Shown here one piece after another: positions 6,162 through 13,008 of a stretch of DNA of 13,008 nucleotides. Every line of letters begins with the position of its first letter. The stretch's first letter is position 1. Location: NCBI GenBank assembly GCA_902806015.1, contig CADCUZ010000047.1, forward strand, positions 1 to 13,008, in the 5' to 3' direction. Under the pieces are notes generated by a model. The model had not been told where the DNA came from, did no database searches, and was given only the letters and a program-made list of their open reading frames with translations. Source of the stretch: an uncultured Rubrobacteraceae bacterium. Its GTDB lineage: Bacteria > Actinomycetota > Rubrobacteria > Rubrobacterales > Rubrobacteraceae. Position numbers and translations under genes: made by a program.

Positions 6162-6546
6162 CCGTCAGCTTGGCGCCGAGGAACATCCCGACGAGCGCCT
6201 GTGGCCTACTCGGAGGTCTTCAGAGATACAGGCCGGGACCCGCGCAACCAGCTCGTCGTGGTCGTAGCCGCGGGGGGCGATCGCAATCCTGTAACCCACC
6301 TTTATCCCTTCCCTGACCCACACCGGCGGGGAGCTGGCTCACGTCGAGGGAGTGCGTGTCGCCGCCGGCTTCCGCAACACGGGCGTCGGCCGCCGACTCC
6401 TCAAATGGTCCATATGCCGCGCCACAGAACGCGGCTGCAAGATGATCTGACTCACCACGGACAAACGCCGATCCGAAGCCCGACGCTTCTATGAGACGCT
6501 AAACGTCCAGGCAACCCACGAAGGTATGAAGCTAAAGCGGAAGTAG
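6162..6546 (+). pseudogene. Broken GNAT acetyltransferase
   Basis: The N-terminal half (AYSEVFRDTGRDPRNQLVVV, near 6201-6260) is in one frame. The C-terminal half is in another: PTFIPSLTHTGGELAHVEGV, then the acetyl-CoA loop RNTGVGRRLL, then an in-frame TGA at about 6448, then LTTDKRRSEARRFYETLNVQ and THEGMKLKRK ending TAG at 6546. Together these rebuild a common GNAT subfamily whose intact members read continuously through 'LTTDKRR---RFYE-LGF---HEGMK'. One frameshift and one internal stop indicate a pseudogene. The 5' boundary is uncertain. It adjoins the kinase relic, so 5214-6546 is one decayed block. Confidence 0.8.
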
Positions 6547-6627
6547 ACCTTCGACGTGTAAACGAACTCGAGAACATAGCCTGCCCGAACGCCCGCTCGC
6601 TGCGACCCGAAGCCCAATACCTGCTTC

Positions 6628-7506
6628 TCAGCAGACCACCTTCAGGGCGGCCGGTTCGACGCGGAAGGACATCGGCAGTTCTCCCCAGAGTTCTCCGTCG
6701 ATCTGGACCGGCACGTGGGAGCCGGCTGACTCCGCGCGGACCTCCGTCGCTTTAACGGACTTCATCGAGTTGTTGAGGGGCTTACGGAATATGATGCCCC
6801 AGAAGATATCCGGCCGGAGGAGCGAGCCCACGCGCTCGACGATTACGGTCTCCATTTTGCCGCTGGTGAGGAGGCCGGGCCCCGCCACCCGGTAGTCCCC
6901 GCCGTAGTAGTGGCCGTTCGCGACGATGGCGAACCTCGCGACGTGGATCTCGTCGCCTGCCGTGATCCGCACGGGGGGGAACCTGCTCCCGAAGAGCACC
7001 CTGAAGGCCGCCACCTGGAAGGCGAGGCTCCTCAGGTAGCGTTTCTGGCGGGGCGAGACCTCACCGACGACCTTCGCGTCGAAACCCACCCCGGCCATGC
7101 AGGCGAAGCGCCGTTCCGCGCCCCCCGGGTTTGTGGCCACGCCCAAGTCCACCCGCGTCTCCTGGCCGTCCAGGATGCGGCGGCAGGCCTCCCACGAGTC
7201 GAGTGGTAGGCCGAGCTCTCGCGCCAGCACGTTCGCCGTGCCGAAAGGGAGGATGCCGAGGGTGGCCCCCGCCGAGAGGCCGTTTACCACCTCGTTGACC
7301 GTGCCGTCGCCGCCCGCGGCCACGACCAGGCGGTCGCCGGCCTCGGCCGCGAGCTCCGTGGCGTGGTCCGGGCGCTCCGTGTTCAGAACCTCCACGGAAA
7401 GGCCCCCAGAGCGCAGGATATCCGCGTGGTGTTCCAGGTAACCCCGGTCGCCCGCCCGCCCCGAATTCGGGTTGCCGATTACCACCGCGTCGGTCGTGCC
7501 TGCCAT
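6628..7506 (-). CDS. Diacylglycerol/lipid kinase family protein (YegS/DagK-like)
   Basis: A 292-residue cytosolic or membrane-associated lipid kinase of the DAGK catalytic (LCB5/YegS) family. It would transfer phosphate from ATP to diacylglycerol or a related lipid, recycling it to phosphatidic acid. Motifs visible: GNPNSGRAG (11-19), the nucleotide-binding GGDGTVNEVVNG (65-76), PFGTANVLARELGLP (87-101), the GVGFDA segment, and a C-terminal QIDGE (268-272) with the conserved Asp-Gly. Length is normal. It starts at ATG (7506 reading leftward) and is divergent from acpS across 53 bases. A TATAGT on the minus strand just ahead of the start could be a -10 box giving a very short leader. The exact lipid substrate cannot be read from sequence. 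Confidence 0.9.
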   Translation of the reverse strand: MAGTTDAVVIGNPNSGRAGDRGYLEHHADILRSGGLSVEVLNTERPDHATELAAEAGDRLVVAAGGDGTVNEVVNGLSAGATLGILPFGTANVLARELGLPLDSWEACRRILDGQETRVDLGVATNPGGAERRFACMAGVGFDAKVVGEVSPRQKRYLRSLAFQVAAFRVLFGSRFPPVRITAGDEIHVARFAIVANGHYYGGDYRVAGPGLLTSGKMETVIVERVGSLLRPDIFWGIIFRKPLNNSMKSVKATEVRAESAGSHVPVQIDGELWGELPMSFRVEPAALKVVC

Positions 7507-7559
7507 CTCGCATACTATAGTCCTTTTACCGGCGCGCGATCTACCGTAACATAAGGCGT
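7507..7559. promoter_or_regulatory. Divergent intergenic region, lipid kinase / acpS
   Basis: These 53 bases must hold the minus-strand promoter of the lipid kinase and probably the start of the acpS-alr transcript. ACTATAGT (7514-7521) is an 8-bp palindrome giving a TATAGT-like -10 on either strand. No good -35 was found. AAGG at 7553-7556 is the likely ribosome binding site of acpS. Confidence 0.35.
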
Positions 7560-7952
7560 ATGGAAGGATTCGTCGTGCCGGGAGTCGGCGTTGACGTCGT
7601 GGACGTCGAGCGGATGAGGTTCGCCCTCGAACGCACCCCCAGGATACGCCATCGCCTCTTCACGGAGGCGGAGATAGCCTACTGCGAGAAATTCCGCTTC
7701 TTCGACCGCCACTACGCCGGTCGCTGGGCGGCAAAGGAGGCGGTCACGAAGGCGTTGGGTTGCGGCCTGATCCAGTGGAACGGCGTCGAGGTGGTGCGAA
7801 AGCCCCGCCAGGCCCCGACCGTCAGGATCACGGGGAGGAAGATCCAACGCTTCGCCGAAATGGTCGGCATCCGCGAGGAGGACCTCCACCTCTCCATCAC
7901 CCACTCCGAACTTTCCGCCGTCGCCGTCTGCGTGGTGCGCAAGGAGCAGTGA
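7560..7952 (+). CDS. acpS: Holo-[acyl-carrier-protein] synthase
   Basis: AcpS transfers 4'-phosphopantetheine from CoA to the serine of apo-ACP, switching on fatty-acid synthesis. The 130-residue length is typical. Magnesium-binding residues are visible as Asp12 in GVGVDVVDVER and Glu60 in GRWAAKEAVTKALG. The C-terminal LSITHSELSAVAVCV is also characteristic. It starts at ATG 7560 after AAGG. Its stop overlaps the GTG start of nnr by four bases (GTGA). The acpS-nnr-alr neighbourhood is common in Gram-positive bacteria, which supports the assignment. Confidence 0.96.
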   Translation: MEGFVVPGVGVDVVDVERMRFALERTPRIRHRLFTEAEIAYCEKFRFFDRHYAGRWAAKEAVTKALGCGLIQWNGVEVVRKPRQAPTVRITGRKIQRFAEMVGIREEDLHLSITHSELSAVAVCVVRKEQ

Positions 7953-9454
7953 AGCTCTACACCGCCGAGGAGATGTCCCGCGCGGACGGCAGGGCCCAGG
8001 ACCTCGGTATCCCCGGCGGCGTCCTCATGGAACGCGCCGGAGCCGCCATGGCCGAGATCGCCCTAGAACGCTTCTCCCCGCGTTGCGCCCTCGTCGTCTC
8101 CGGCGGCGGCAACAACGGCGGCGACGGCTTCGTTATCGCCCGCGAGCTGCACCGGGTGGGGGTTGAGGTGGCCGTGCTGGCGACGAAGGACCGGTACGAG
8201 GGCGATTCCGCGATCAACCTGGAAGCATTGCGGAACCTGGGCGTGCGGGTCGTGGGCATGGAAGAGTTAGCCGCGGAGCTGGTCCGGGCCGACCTTCTGG
8301 TGGACGCGCTGCTCGGGACTGGATTTTCCGGAGAGGTGCGCCAGAAGGAAGCCGGCATCATCGAGAAGATCAACGCCGGCGCCATCCCGGCCCTCTCCGT
8401 GGACGTGCCCTCGGGGGTGGACGGGGCCACTGGGGAGGTTGCGGGCGCCGCGGTTTTCGCGGACCTGACGGTCTGCGCGCACGCGGCAAAGGTGGGGTGC
8501 GTGATCTCCCCGGGCCGAGAACACGCGGGCGAGACACAGGTCGTTGACATCGGCATCCCGCCCGAGGCCGACGCGGAACCTTCACTCCTCTGGACGGACA
8601 GAGCTTCGCTGCGTGGAAAGATCCCCCGTACCCGTGAGCCGGCCCACAAGTACTCGGCGGGCGCGTTGATGGTGGTCGCGGGATCGCGGGCGATGACCGG
8701 CGCGGCCGTGATGAGCGTGCGCGGCGCCGAGCGGGCCGGCTGCGGCATAACCTTTCTGGCCACCTCTTCGGGCGCCGCCCCGGCCGTGGACATCGAGCTC
8801 ACCGAGACCATCGTCTACGGCGTCCAAGAGGGGGAGTCCGGCGGCATGGGCGCCGGGGCGGCCGAGGATATTCTGGCCCGCTCGGAGCGGGCGACGGCGC
8901 TCGTCGTAGGACCGGGCATCGGCACCGGCGAGGAGGGGAGAAGCCTCGTCGAGGCCGTCCTCGACGGTACGGACCTGCCCGTCCTTCTCGACGCCGACGC
9001 CGTCACAAGCCTCGCCGGCACGGAGGTCCTCGCCCGACGGGTTGCCCCGACCGTGATCACGCCGCACGCAGGCGAGCTCGGGCGGCTGCTAGGCTCGGGG
9101 GCGAAGGAGGTCTCCGCCCGCAGGCTCCGATCTGCCCGGGAGGCCGCGCACAAGAACGGCTGCTGCGTCTTGCTCAAGGGTTCGGACACGCTCGTCGTGG
9201 ACGGAGAGAGGGTGGCGGTCAACTCGACGGGGAGCGTCGCGCTCGCGACGGCGGGGACCGGGGACGTTCTTTCCGGCGTGATCGGGGCGCTCCTCTCGCG
9301 CGGCATGGTCCCCTACGAGGCGGCCCGGGCCGGGGCCTGGGCGCACGCGCGGGCGGGCGAGCTCTGGCTGGAGAAGACCGGATGGCCCGCCGAGAGCATG
9401 GTCGCCACGGATCTTCTGGACCATCTGCCGCGGGCTATGGGCGAACTTCTTTGA
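7949..9454 (+). CDS. nnr: Bifunctional NAD(P)H-hydrate epimerase / ADP-dependent dehydratase
   Basis: Nnr repairs hydrated NADH and NADPH: the N-terminal YjeF_N domain interconverts the R and S epimers and the C-terminal domain dehydrates the S form using ADP. In the N domain (residues 1 to about 215) are SGGGNNGGDGF (51-61), DALLGTG (119-125) and SVDVPSGVDG (150-159). In the C domain (about 225-501) are VVAGSRAMTGAA, GPGIGTG (321-327), LLDADAV (346-352), TPHAGE (371-376), LLKGSDT and the catalytic-loop NSTGSVALATAGTGDVLSG (425-443). At 501 residues it matches the fused bacterial form. The GTG start at 7949 gives the usual 'K-YTAEEM' N terminus. AAGGAG lies inside the acpS end, two bases away. 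Start and stop overlaps on both sides suggest translational coupling. Confidence 0.96.
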   Translation: MKLYTAEEMSRADGRAQDLGIPGGVLMERAGAAMAEIALERFSPRCALVVSGGGNNGGDGFVIARELHRVGVEVAVLATKDRYEGDSAINLEALRNLGVRVVGMEELAAELVRADLLVDALLGTGFSGEVRQKEAGIIEKINAGAIPALSVDVPSGVDGATGEVAGAAVFADLTVCAHAAKVGCVISPGREHAGETQVVDIGIPPEADAEPSLLWTDRASLRGKIPRTREPAHKYSAGALMVVAGSRAMTGAAVMSVRGAERAGCGITFLATSSGAAPAVDIELTETIVYGVQEGESGGMGAGAAEDILARSERATALVVGPGIGTGEEGRSLVEAVLDGTDLPVLLDADAVTSLAGTEVLARRVAPTVITPHAGELGRLLGSGAKEVSARRLRSAREAAHKNGCCVLLKGSDTLVVDGERVAVNSTGSVALATAGTGDVLSGVIGALLSRGMVPYEAARAGAWAHARAGELWLEKTGWPAESMVATDLLDHLPRAMGELL

Positions 9455-10257
9455 CCTTCCGGCTGCTCTTCGTCGGGGACGTCGTGGGGCCGTCCGGGTG
9501 CGCGGCGGCCCTGGAGCTCGTCCCCAAACTGCGGGAGAAGCTGGCGCTGGATGCCGTCGTCGCCAACGCCGAGAACTCGGCCCCCTCCGGGCGGGGGATC
9601 TCCGCCGAGAGCGGGGCCGCCTTGCTGAAGGTTGCGGACTTCCTCACCCTGGGCAACCACGCCTTCGACGCGAACGGGCACGAGGGATTCCTCAAGAGCG
9701 AGGGGAGGGTGATTCGGCCCGCCAACTTCGATGGCAACAACCCCGGCCGGGGGTGGGGCGCGTTCGAGGCGGGCGGCGTCAGGGTCGGCGTCGTCAACGT
9801 GCTCGGGAAGGTGTTCATAGACAGGACGAAAACGTCGGCCTTCGAGGCCGCGGACACGGCGTTGGCCGACCTGGAGTACCGAGCCGACCTGATACTGGTC
9901 GACGCGCACGCGGAGGCGACGTCGGAGAAGCAGGCGCTCGGGCACCACCTGGCGGGCAGGGCTCAGGCCGTTCTCGGGACGCACACCCACGTCCCGACGG
10001 CGGACGCCTCGATACTACCGGGCGGTACAGCCTACGCCTCCGACGTCGGCATGACCGGCTGCTCGCAGAGCGTCATCGGGTTCGACCGGCTCGGCTTTCT
10101 TGGCCTGTTCGTGGGGAACGGTTGGGAGAGACAACGGGGCATACAGGTGGAGACCCAGGGACCCGTGGCCCTAAACGGCGCCCTCGTCGAGTTCGACCTC
10201 GACGCGCGAAAAGCGGTAGGCATCCAGCGCGTGCAAAGGGAGTGGGATCCGGACTGA
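9451..10257 (+). CDS. ymdB: YmdB-type metallophosphoesterase (TIGR00282 family)
   Basis: A 268-residue calcineurin-like phosphodiesterase of the YmdB family; studied members hydrolyse 2',3'-cyclic nucleotides and affect biofilm and motility choices in Bacillus. Dinuclear metal ligands appear in order: Asp10 (FVGDVVG), Glu41-Asn42 (NAENSAPSGRG), Asn69-His70 (TLGNHAFD), His153 (VDAHAEATSEK), His178 and His180 (GTHTHVPTAD). The late DVGMTG is also typical. The start is TTG 9451, overlapping the nnr stop as TTGA. Nothing closer to the conserved N terminus (FRLLFVGD) offers a better start. In Bacillus the gene lies near rny, whereas here it sits inside an acpS-nnr-alr cluster. The cellular role in this organism is inferred only from family. 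Confidence 0.92.
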   Translation: MTFRLLFVGDVVGPSGCAAALELVPKLREKLALDAVVANAENSAPSGRGISAESGAALLKVADFLTLGNHAFDANGHEGFLKSEGRVIRPANFDGNNPGRGWGAFEAGGVRVGVVNVLGKVFIDRTKTSAFEAADTALADLEYRADLILVDAHAEATSEKQALGHHLAGRAQAVLGTHTHVPTADASILPGGTAYASDVGMTGCSQSVIGFDRLGFLGLFVGNGWERQRGIQVETQGPVALNGALVEFDLDARKAVGIQRVQREWDPD

Positions 10258-10317
10258 CCTCGGGCCGTCTAGAATAGCGGCGCGGGGGCACGTGCAGGAA
10301 GAGACGGGGGTGTAGGG

Positions 10318-10797
10318 ATGGATCAGCACGACATACGGGAGCTAAAGGTTTCGGACATCGCGCACGAGGAGTGGCCCACGCTCGGGCCGCGAGAGACGGT
10401 GGAGGGCGCCATCAAGGTCTTCGCCGAGTCCGGTATCTCCGGCACGCCCGTCGTCGAGGGCGGCAGGCTGGTCGGCATCGTCACCGAGGGCGACCTGATC
10501 TTCCGCGACGCGGACCTCAAATCCCCGGGTTTTCTGGACATTTTGGGCGGGATGATCCCGCTCGGAAACTGGGACGAGTACCGTCGGGAGGCGATGAAGA
10601 GCGCCGGCGTGACGGTGGACCAGGTGATGACGGAGGACGTGAGGACGGTCTCCCCGGACGCCACCCTCGCCGAGGCCGCCACCATCATGGCCGAGAACAG
10701 AGTCAAGATCCTGCCCGTCACCGAGAGCGGCGCCCTCCGCGGCGTCATCACCCGCATGGACATCCTGACCCTCCACGTCCTCAACCCCCGCCGGTAG
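10318..10797 (+). CDS. Two-CBS-domain protein
   Basis: A 159-residue protein made almost wholly of two CBS repeats, about residues 10-66 and 100-152, joined by a charged linker. CBS1 shows SGISGTPVVEGGRLVGIVTEGDLI; CBS2 shows VMTEDVRTVSPDATLAEAATIM and LPVTESGALRGVITRMDI. Stand-alone CBS pairs bind adenine nucleotides or similar ligands and often act as energy or c-di-AMP sensors; the ligand here is unknown. ATG 10318 follows a G-rich stretch (GGGGGTGTAGGG). It lies 60 bases after ymdB and 10 bases before alr, so it is probably co-transcribed. No extra catalytic or membrane domain is attached. Confidence 0.92.
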   Translation: MDQHDIRELKVSDIAHEEWPTLGPRETVEGAIKVFAESGISGTPVVEGGRLVGIVTEGDLIFRDADLKSPGFLDILGGMIPLGNWDEYRREAMKSAGVTVDQVMTEDVRTVSPDATLAEAATIMAENRVKILPVTESGALRGVITRMDILTLHVLNPRR

Positions 10798-10807
10798 CGC
10801 CGACCCC

Positions 10808-11917
10808 TTGGAGACCGCCCCCCCTGCTACCGGAAGCCGCACCCGGGCGGAGGTGGACCTCGGCGCAGTCCGCCATAACATCCGCGCCCTGAAACGCCGC
10901 GCGAAAGACGCCATGCTCATGGCCGTCGTAAAGGCGGACGCCTACGGGCACGGCTCGGTCCCCGTCTCCCGGACCGCCCTCGAGGCGGGCGCCGACGCTT
11001 TGGCCGTCGTCACCGCCGAAGAGGGCACGCAGCTGCGCCAGGCCGGGGTAACGGCCCCGATCCTGGTCTTTACTGACCTCCCCCCGGGAAAGCTCCTGCT
11101 CGCCCGCCGACACCGCCTCGCCGTAACGGCGCACTCCGTCGCTAGCGCGAAGCGGGTGGCTGCCGTGCCGGACCTGAAAGCCCACCTCAAGGTCAACACG
11201 GGCATGAACCGCTGGGGCGTCGAGCCCGCGGAGGTGGGGGAGGCGCGCGGCATCCTGGGCGGCCACCTGGCCGGAATCTACACCCACTTCGCGTCGGCGG
11301 ATTCCGACCGAAAGACGACGGGGCTGCAAAAGGAATGCTTCGACGCCGTGCTCGCCGACCAGCCCTTGGGCGGCGTGCTCGTCCACGCGGCAAACTCCGG
11401 GGCCCTCCTGTGGCACCCGGAATCCCACTACGACTGTGTCCGGCCCGGCATCGCGGTCTACGGGCTGCACCCGAGGGGGGACGACGGGGACCCGGCCGAA
11501 GAGGGGCTGCGCCCCGCCATGTCCCTCAAGAGCTACGTCGCGGACGTGCGGCGGCTTCTACCCGGGGAGGGGGTATCCTATGGGTTGATCTTCCGGGCCG
11601 AGGTGACGACCTTCGCGGCGACGGTGCCGGTCGGGTACGCGGAGGGTTACCGTAGATCGCTCTCGGGGAAGGCCTACGCCTTGATCCGGGGTAGGAGGAG
11701 GCCCCTCCTCGGACGGGTCACGATGGACGCCTGCGTCTTCGAAGCTGACGGCGGAGTGGAGGTCGGGGACGAGGTCGTGCTGGTCGGGGCGCAGGGCGAC
11801 GAAAAAGTGGCGGCGGAGGAGCTCGGGCGGCTTGGCGACACGATAAACTACGAGATCACGACCGGGATCAACCCCCGGCGGGTCGAGAGGAGCTACACGG
11901 ATGTTCGAGGGTCTTAA
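10808..11917 (+). CDS. alr: Alanine racemase
   Basis: Alr interconverts L- and D-alanine with PLP, supplying D-Ala for peptidoglycan. The PLP lysine is Lys42 in AVVKADAYGHG. The barrel shows KVNTGMNRWG (128-137), IYTHFASAD and ANSGALL. The second catalytic residue, Tyr258, is in GEGVSYGLIF, and the C-terminal domain holds GRVTMDACV (302-310). At 369 residues it is the normal length. The TTG start at 10808 lies 10 bases after the CBS stop and has no obvious Shine-Dalgarno, so expression may depend on coupling to the upstream gene. Its last 17 bases overlap the start of the small membrane protein. Linkage to nnr and acpS is common in bacteria. Confidence 0.97.
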   Translation: METAPPATGSRTRAEVDLGAVRHNIRALKRRAKDAMLMAVVKADAYGHGSVPVSRTALEAGADALAVVTAEEGTQLRQAGVTAPILVFTDLPPGKLLLARRHRLAVTAHSVASAKRVAAVPDLKAHLKVNTGMNRWGVEPAEVGEARGILGGHLAGIYTHFASADSDRKTTGLQKECFDAVLADQPLGGVLVHAANSGALLWHPESHYDCVRPGIAVYGLHPRGDDGDPAEEGLRPAMSLKSYVADVRRLLPGEGVSYGLIFRAEVTTFAATVPVGYAEGYRRSLSGKAYALIRGRRRPLLGRVTMDACVFEADGGVEVGDEVVLVGAQGDEKVAAEELGRLGDTINYEITTGINPRRVERSYTDVRGS

Positions 11918-12245
11918 CTGGAAGGCCGCCGCCCGCCGGTCGGCCATCGTTATCGGTATCTACATAGCCCTGTTCTACATCCTGGGCGTCGCCTTCCCGA
12001 AGACGTTCGGGTTGGGGGACAATGCCGAGATGATGCGCCTCCTCATAAACGCCGTGGTCTTCTTCTTTGTCTTCACGTTCGTCTACGCTTTTGTCGAGCG
12101 CAACAAGAACCGTCGCATCGAGCAGGCCAGGCAGAAGCAGACGGCCAGGCCCGCCCGCGCCGAGGGCGATCCGGGGGTATCGGGCGCGCTGAAGGGCCGC
12201 CCAAACCCCAACACTAGCCGCCGGAAGACCCGCCGCAAGCGGTAG
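11901..12245 (+). CDS. Small two-helix membrane protein, function unknown
   Basis: A 114-residue protein I do not recognise. Two hydrophobic helices are clear: about residues 13-32 (SAIVIGIYIALFYILGVAF) and 46-65 (LLINAVVFFFVFTFVYAFV). The tail is long, basic and low in complexity (NKNRRIEQARQKQ, ending RRKTRRKR) and would sit in the cytoplasm, where it could touch nucleic acid, acidic lipid or a partner protein. It starts with ATG preceded by GAGGAG, inside the last 17 bases of alr. Its stop lies two bases before the likely TTG of the HD protein, so it sits in the same operon. The overlap supports real translation. A resemblance to short 'DUF'-type actinobacterial membrane proteins is possible, but none can be named. 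Confidence 0.8.
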   Translation: MFEGLNWKAAARRSAIVIGIYIALFYILGVAFPKTFGLGDNAEMMRLLINAVVFFFVFTFVYAFVERNKNRRIEQARQKQTARPARAEGDPGVSGALKGRPNPNTSRRKTRRKR

Positions 12246-12247
12246 CG

Positions 12248-13008
12248 TTGCGCACGCGAGAGGCCCTCTTCGACGCGCTCGAACCCCCGGTAGACCCCGC
12301 GGAGCTCTTGGATCGGGTCCCCGAGCTCTCCCTGGCGCGCGGCCTGGAGGGCAGCCCCTACCACCACCTGGACACCCTGGACCACGTCTTAGAGGTGATC
12401 CGGCGCGTCGAGCGCGAGCTCGCAGAGAACCGCCTCGATGCCCGCGTGCCCGAAGGCCGCGTCGGGGGCCTGCGCCTCGCAGCCCTGCTGCACGACGTCG
12501 CAAAACCCGTGACCCGCGGCGAGCTCGAAGGCCGCGTCCTCTTCGTCGCCCACGACTCCCTGGGCTCGGCCCTCGTCCGGCGGGTGTGCCGCAGGCTGGA
12601 CCTCCCCGCGAAGGAGACGGACCTCGCGGCGACCCTCACGGCGCTGCACCTGAAGATCGGCTTCATGGAGAACCCTCACACCGACCACCCCCCCGACAGG
12701 CTCGCCCGCGCCGCCGGCCCCTTCGGCGAGGAGCTCGCCGTCCTCAGCCTCGCTGACCGCCTCGCCGCGCAGGGGCCGCGCCTCAAACCCGAGCACATAG
12801 ACCGCCACGTGGCCCTCTGCGCCGGCTTCCTTGAGACCAGCCGCAAACTGAACCCCTACCCCGAACCGGACTACGGCGCCCTGGCGGGGGCCCTGCCGCC
12901 CGACGCAACGGACGCCGACGCCGGGTACGCCGCGGCCCACGCCCGCCTCATCGCCGCCCGCGGCCTCGACCCCGAAGCCGCCGCGGCCGCTTCGGTAGCG
13001 CACGCCAC
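12248..13008 (+). CDS. HD-domain phosphohydrolase, 3' end outside window
   Basis: An uninterrupted frame runs from TTG 12248 to the right edge (about 253 codons). The HD metal-binding pattern is visible: His46 in YHHLDTLDHVLEV, His82-Asp83 in AALLHDVAKPVTR, and Asp170 in LSLADRLAAQGPR. A further His is in FVAHDSLGS (102). The spacing resembles the HD domain found after tRNA nucleotidyltransferase/poly(A) polymerase heads and in stand-alone HDIG-like hydrolases; here no nucleotidyltransferase head precedes it. It probably hydrolyses a phosphomonoester or phosphodiester, substrate unknown. The TTG is two bases after the upstream stop and has no clear ribosome binding site, so the start is tentative. 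The downstream part may carry another domain. Confidence 0.85.
   Translation, partial: MRTREALFDALEPPVDPAELLDRVPELSLARGLEGSPYHHLDTLDHVLEVIRRVERELAENRLDARVPEGRVGGLRLAALLHDVAKPVTRGELEGRVLFVAHDSLGSALVRRVCRRLDLPAKETDLAATLTALHLKIGFMENPHTDHPPDRLARAAGPFGEELAVLSLADRLAAQGPRLKPEHIDRHVALCAGFLETSRKLNPYPEPDYGALAGALPPDATDADAGYAAAHARLIAARGLDPEAAAAASVAHA

Noticed and set aside
7957..8811. Long minus-strand frame opposite nnr
   Set aside because: It is an antisense shadow typical of GC-rich coding sequence; nnr on the plus strand has full family motifs.
1..13008. tRNA, rRNA and CRISPR arrays
   Set aside because: No cloverleaf with a T-loop consensus, no rRNA core sequences and no regularly spaced repeats with unique spacers were found by reading.

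Overview
This is a high-GC bacterial chromosome segment with many GTG and TTG starts. Its gene content and protein style suggest a deep-branching actinomycete, most likely Rubrobacter-like. That assignment is inference from remembered protein families, not from a search.

Layout. 1-490 is the 3' end of a large serine recombinase cut by the left edge, followed by an imperfect inverted repeat. 555-1527 holds two convergent GNAT acetyltransferases. 1617-2357 is a membrane acyltransferase of the heparan-alpha-glucosaminide N-acetyltransferase/DUF1624 type; its only well-placed start codon appears to be ACG. 2358-3050 is a long gene-free stretch, A/T-richer than its surroundings in its first ~500 bases, with short direct repeats, a perfect 12-bp palindrome and a structured, purine-rich leader. 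3051-3200 is a convincing glmS ribozyme (glucosamine-6-phosphate-activated, self-cleaving), just upstream of glmS (3282-5123). 5214-6546 is a gene graveyard: a frameshifted PAS/histidine-kinase relic and a broken GNAT gene. 6628-7506 (minus) is a YegS/DagK-type lipid kinase. From 7560 to the right edge runs a tight rightward cluster: acpS, nnr, a YmdB-type phosphodiesterase, a two-CBS-domain protein, alr, a small two-helix membrane protein and an HD-domain phosphohydrolase that runs off the right edge.

How the genes work together. GlmS feeds amino-sugar synthesis and Alr supplies D-alanine, so both serve peptidoglycan. The ribozyme would close a feedback loop in which GlcN6P destroys glmS mRNA. 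AcpS activates acyl carrier protein for fatty-acid synthesis and the lipid kinase modifies lipid, so envelope building is the common theme. Nnr repairs damaged NAD(P)H. Stop/start overlaps (acpS/nnr GTGA, nnr/ymdB TTGA, alr/membrane protein 17 bp) suggest translational coupling.

The most notable element is the glmS ribozyme in a probable actinomycete. The open reading frame continues through the ribozyme into glmS, so automatic start calling could wrongly extend the protein. I see no CRISPR array, tRNA, rRNA or intact insertion sequence, and nothing that clearly amounts to a new defence or metabolic system.
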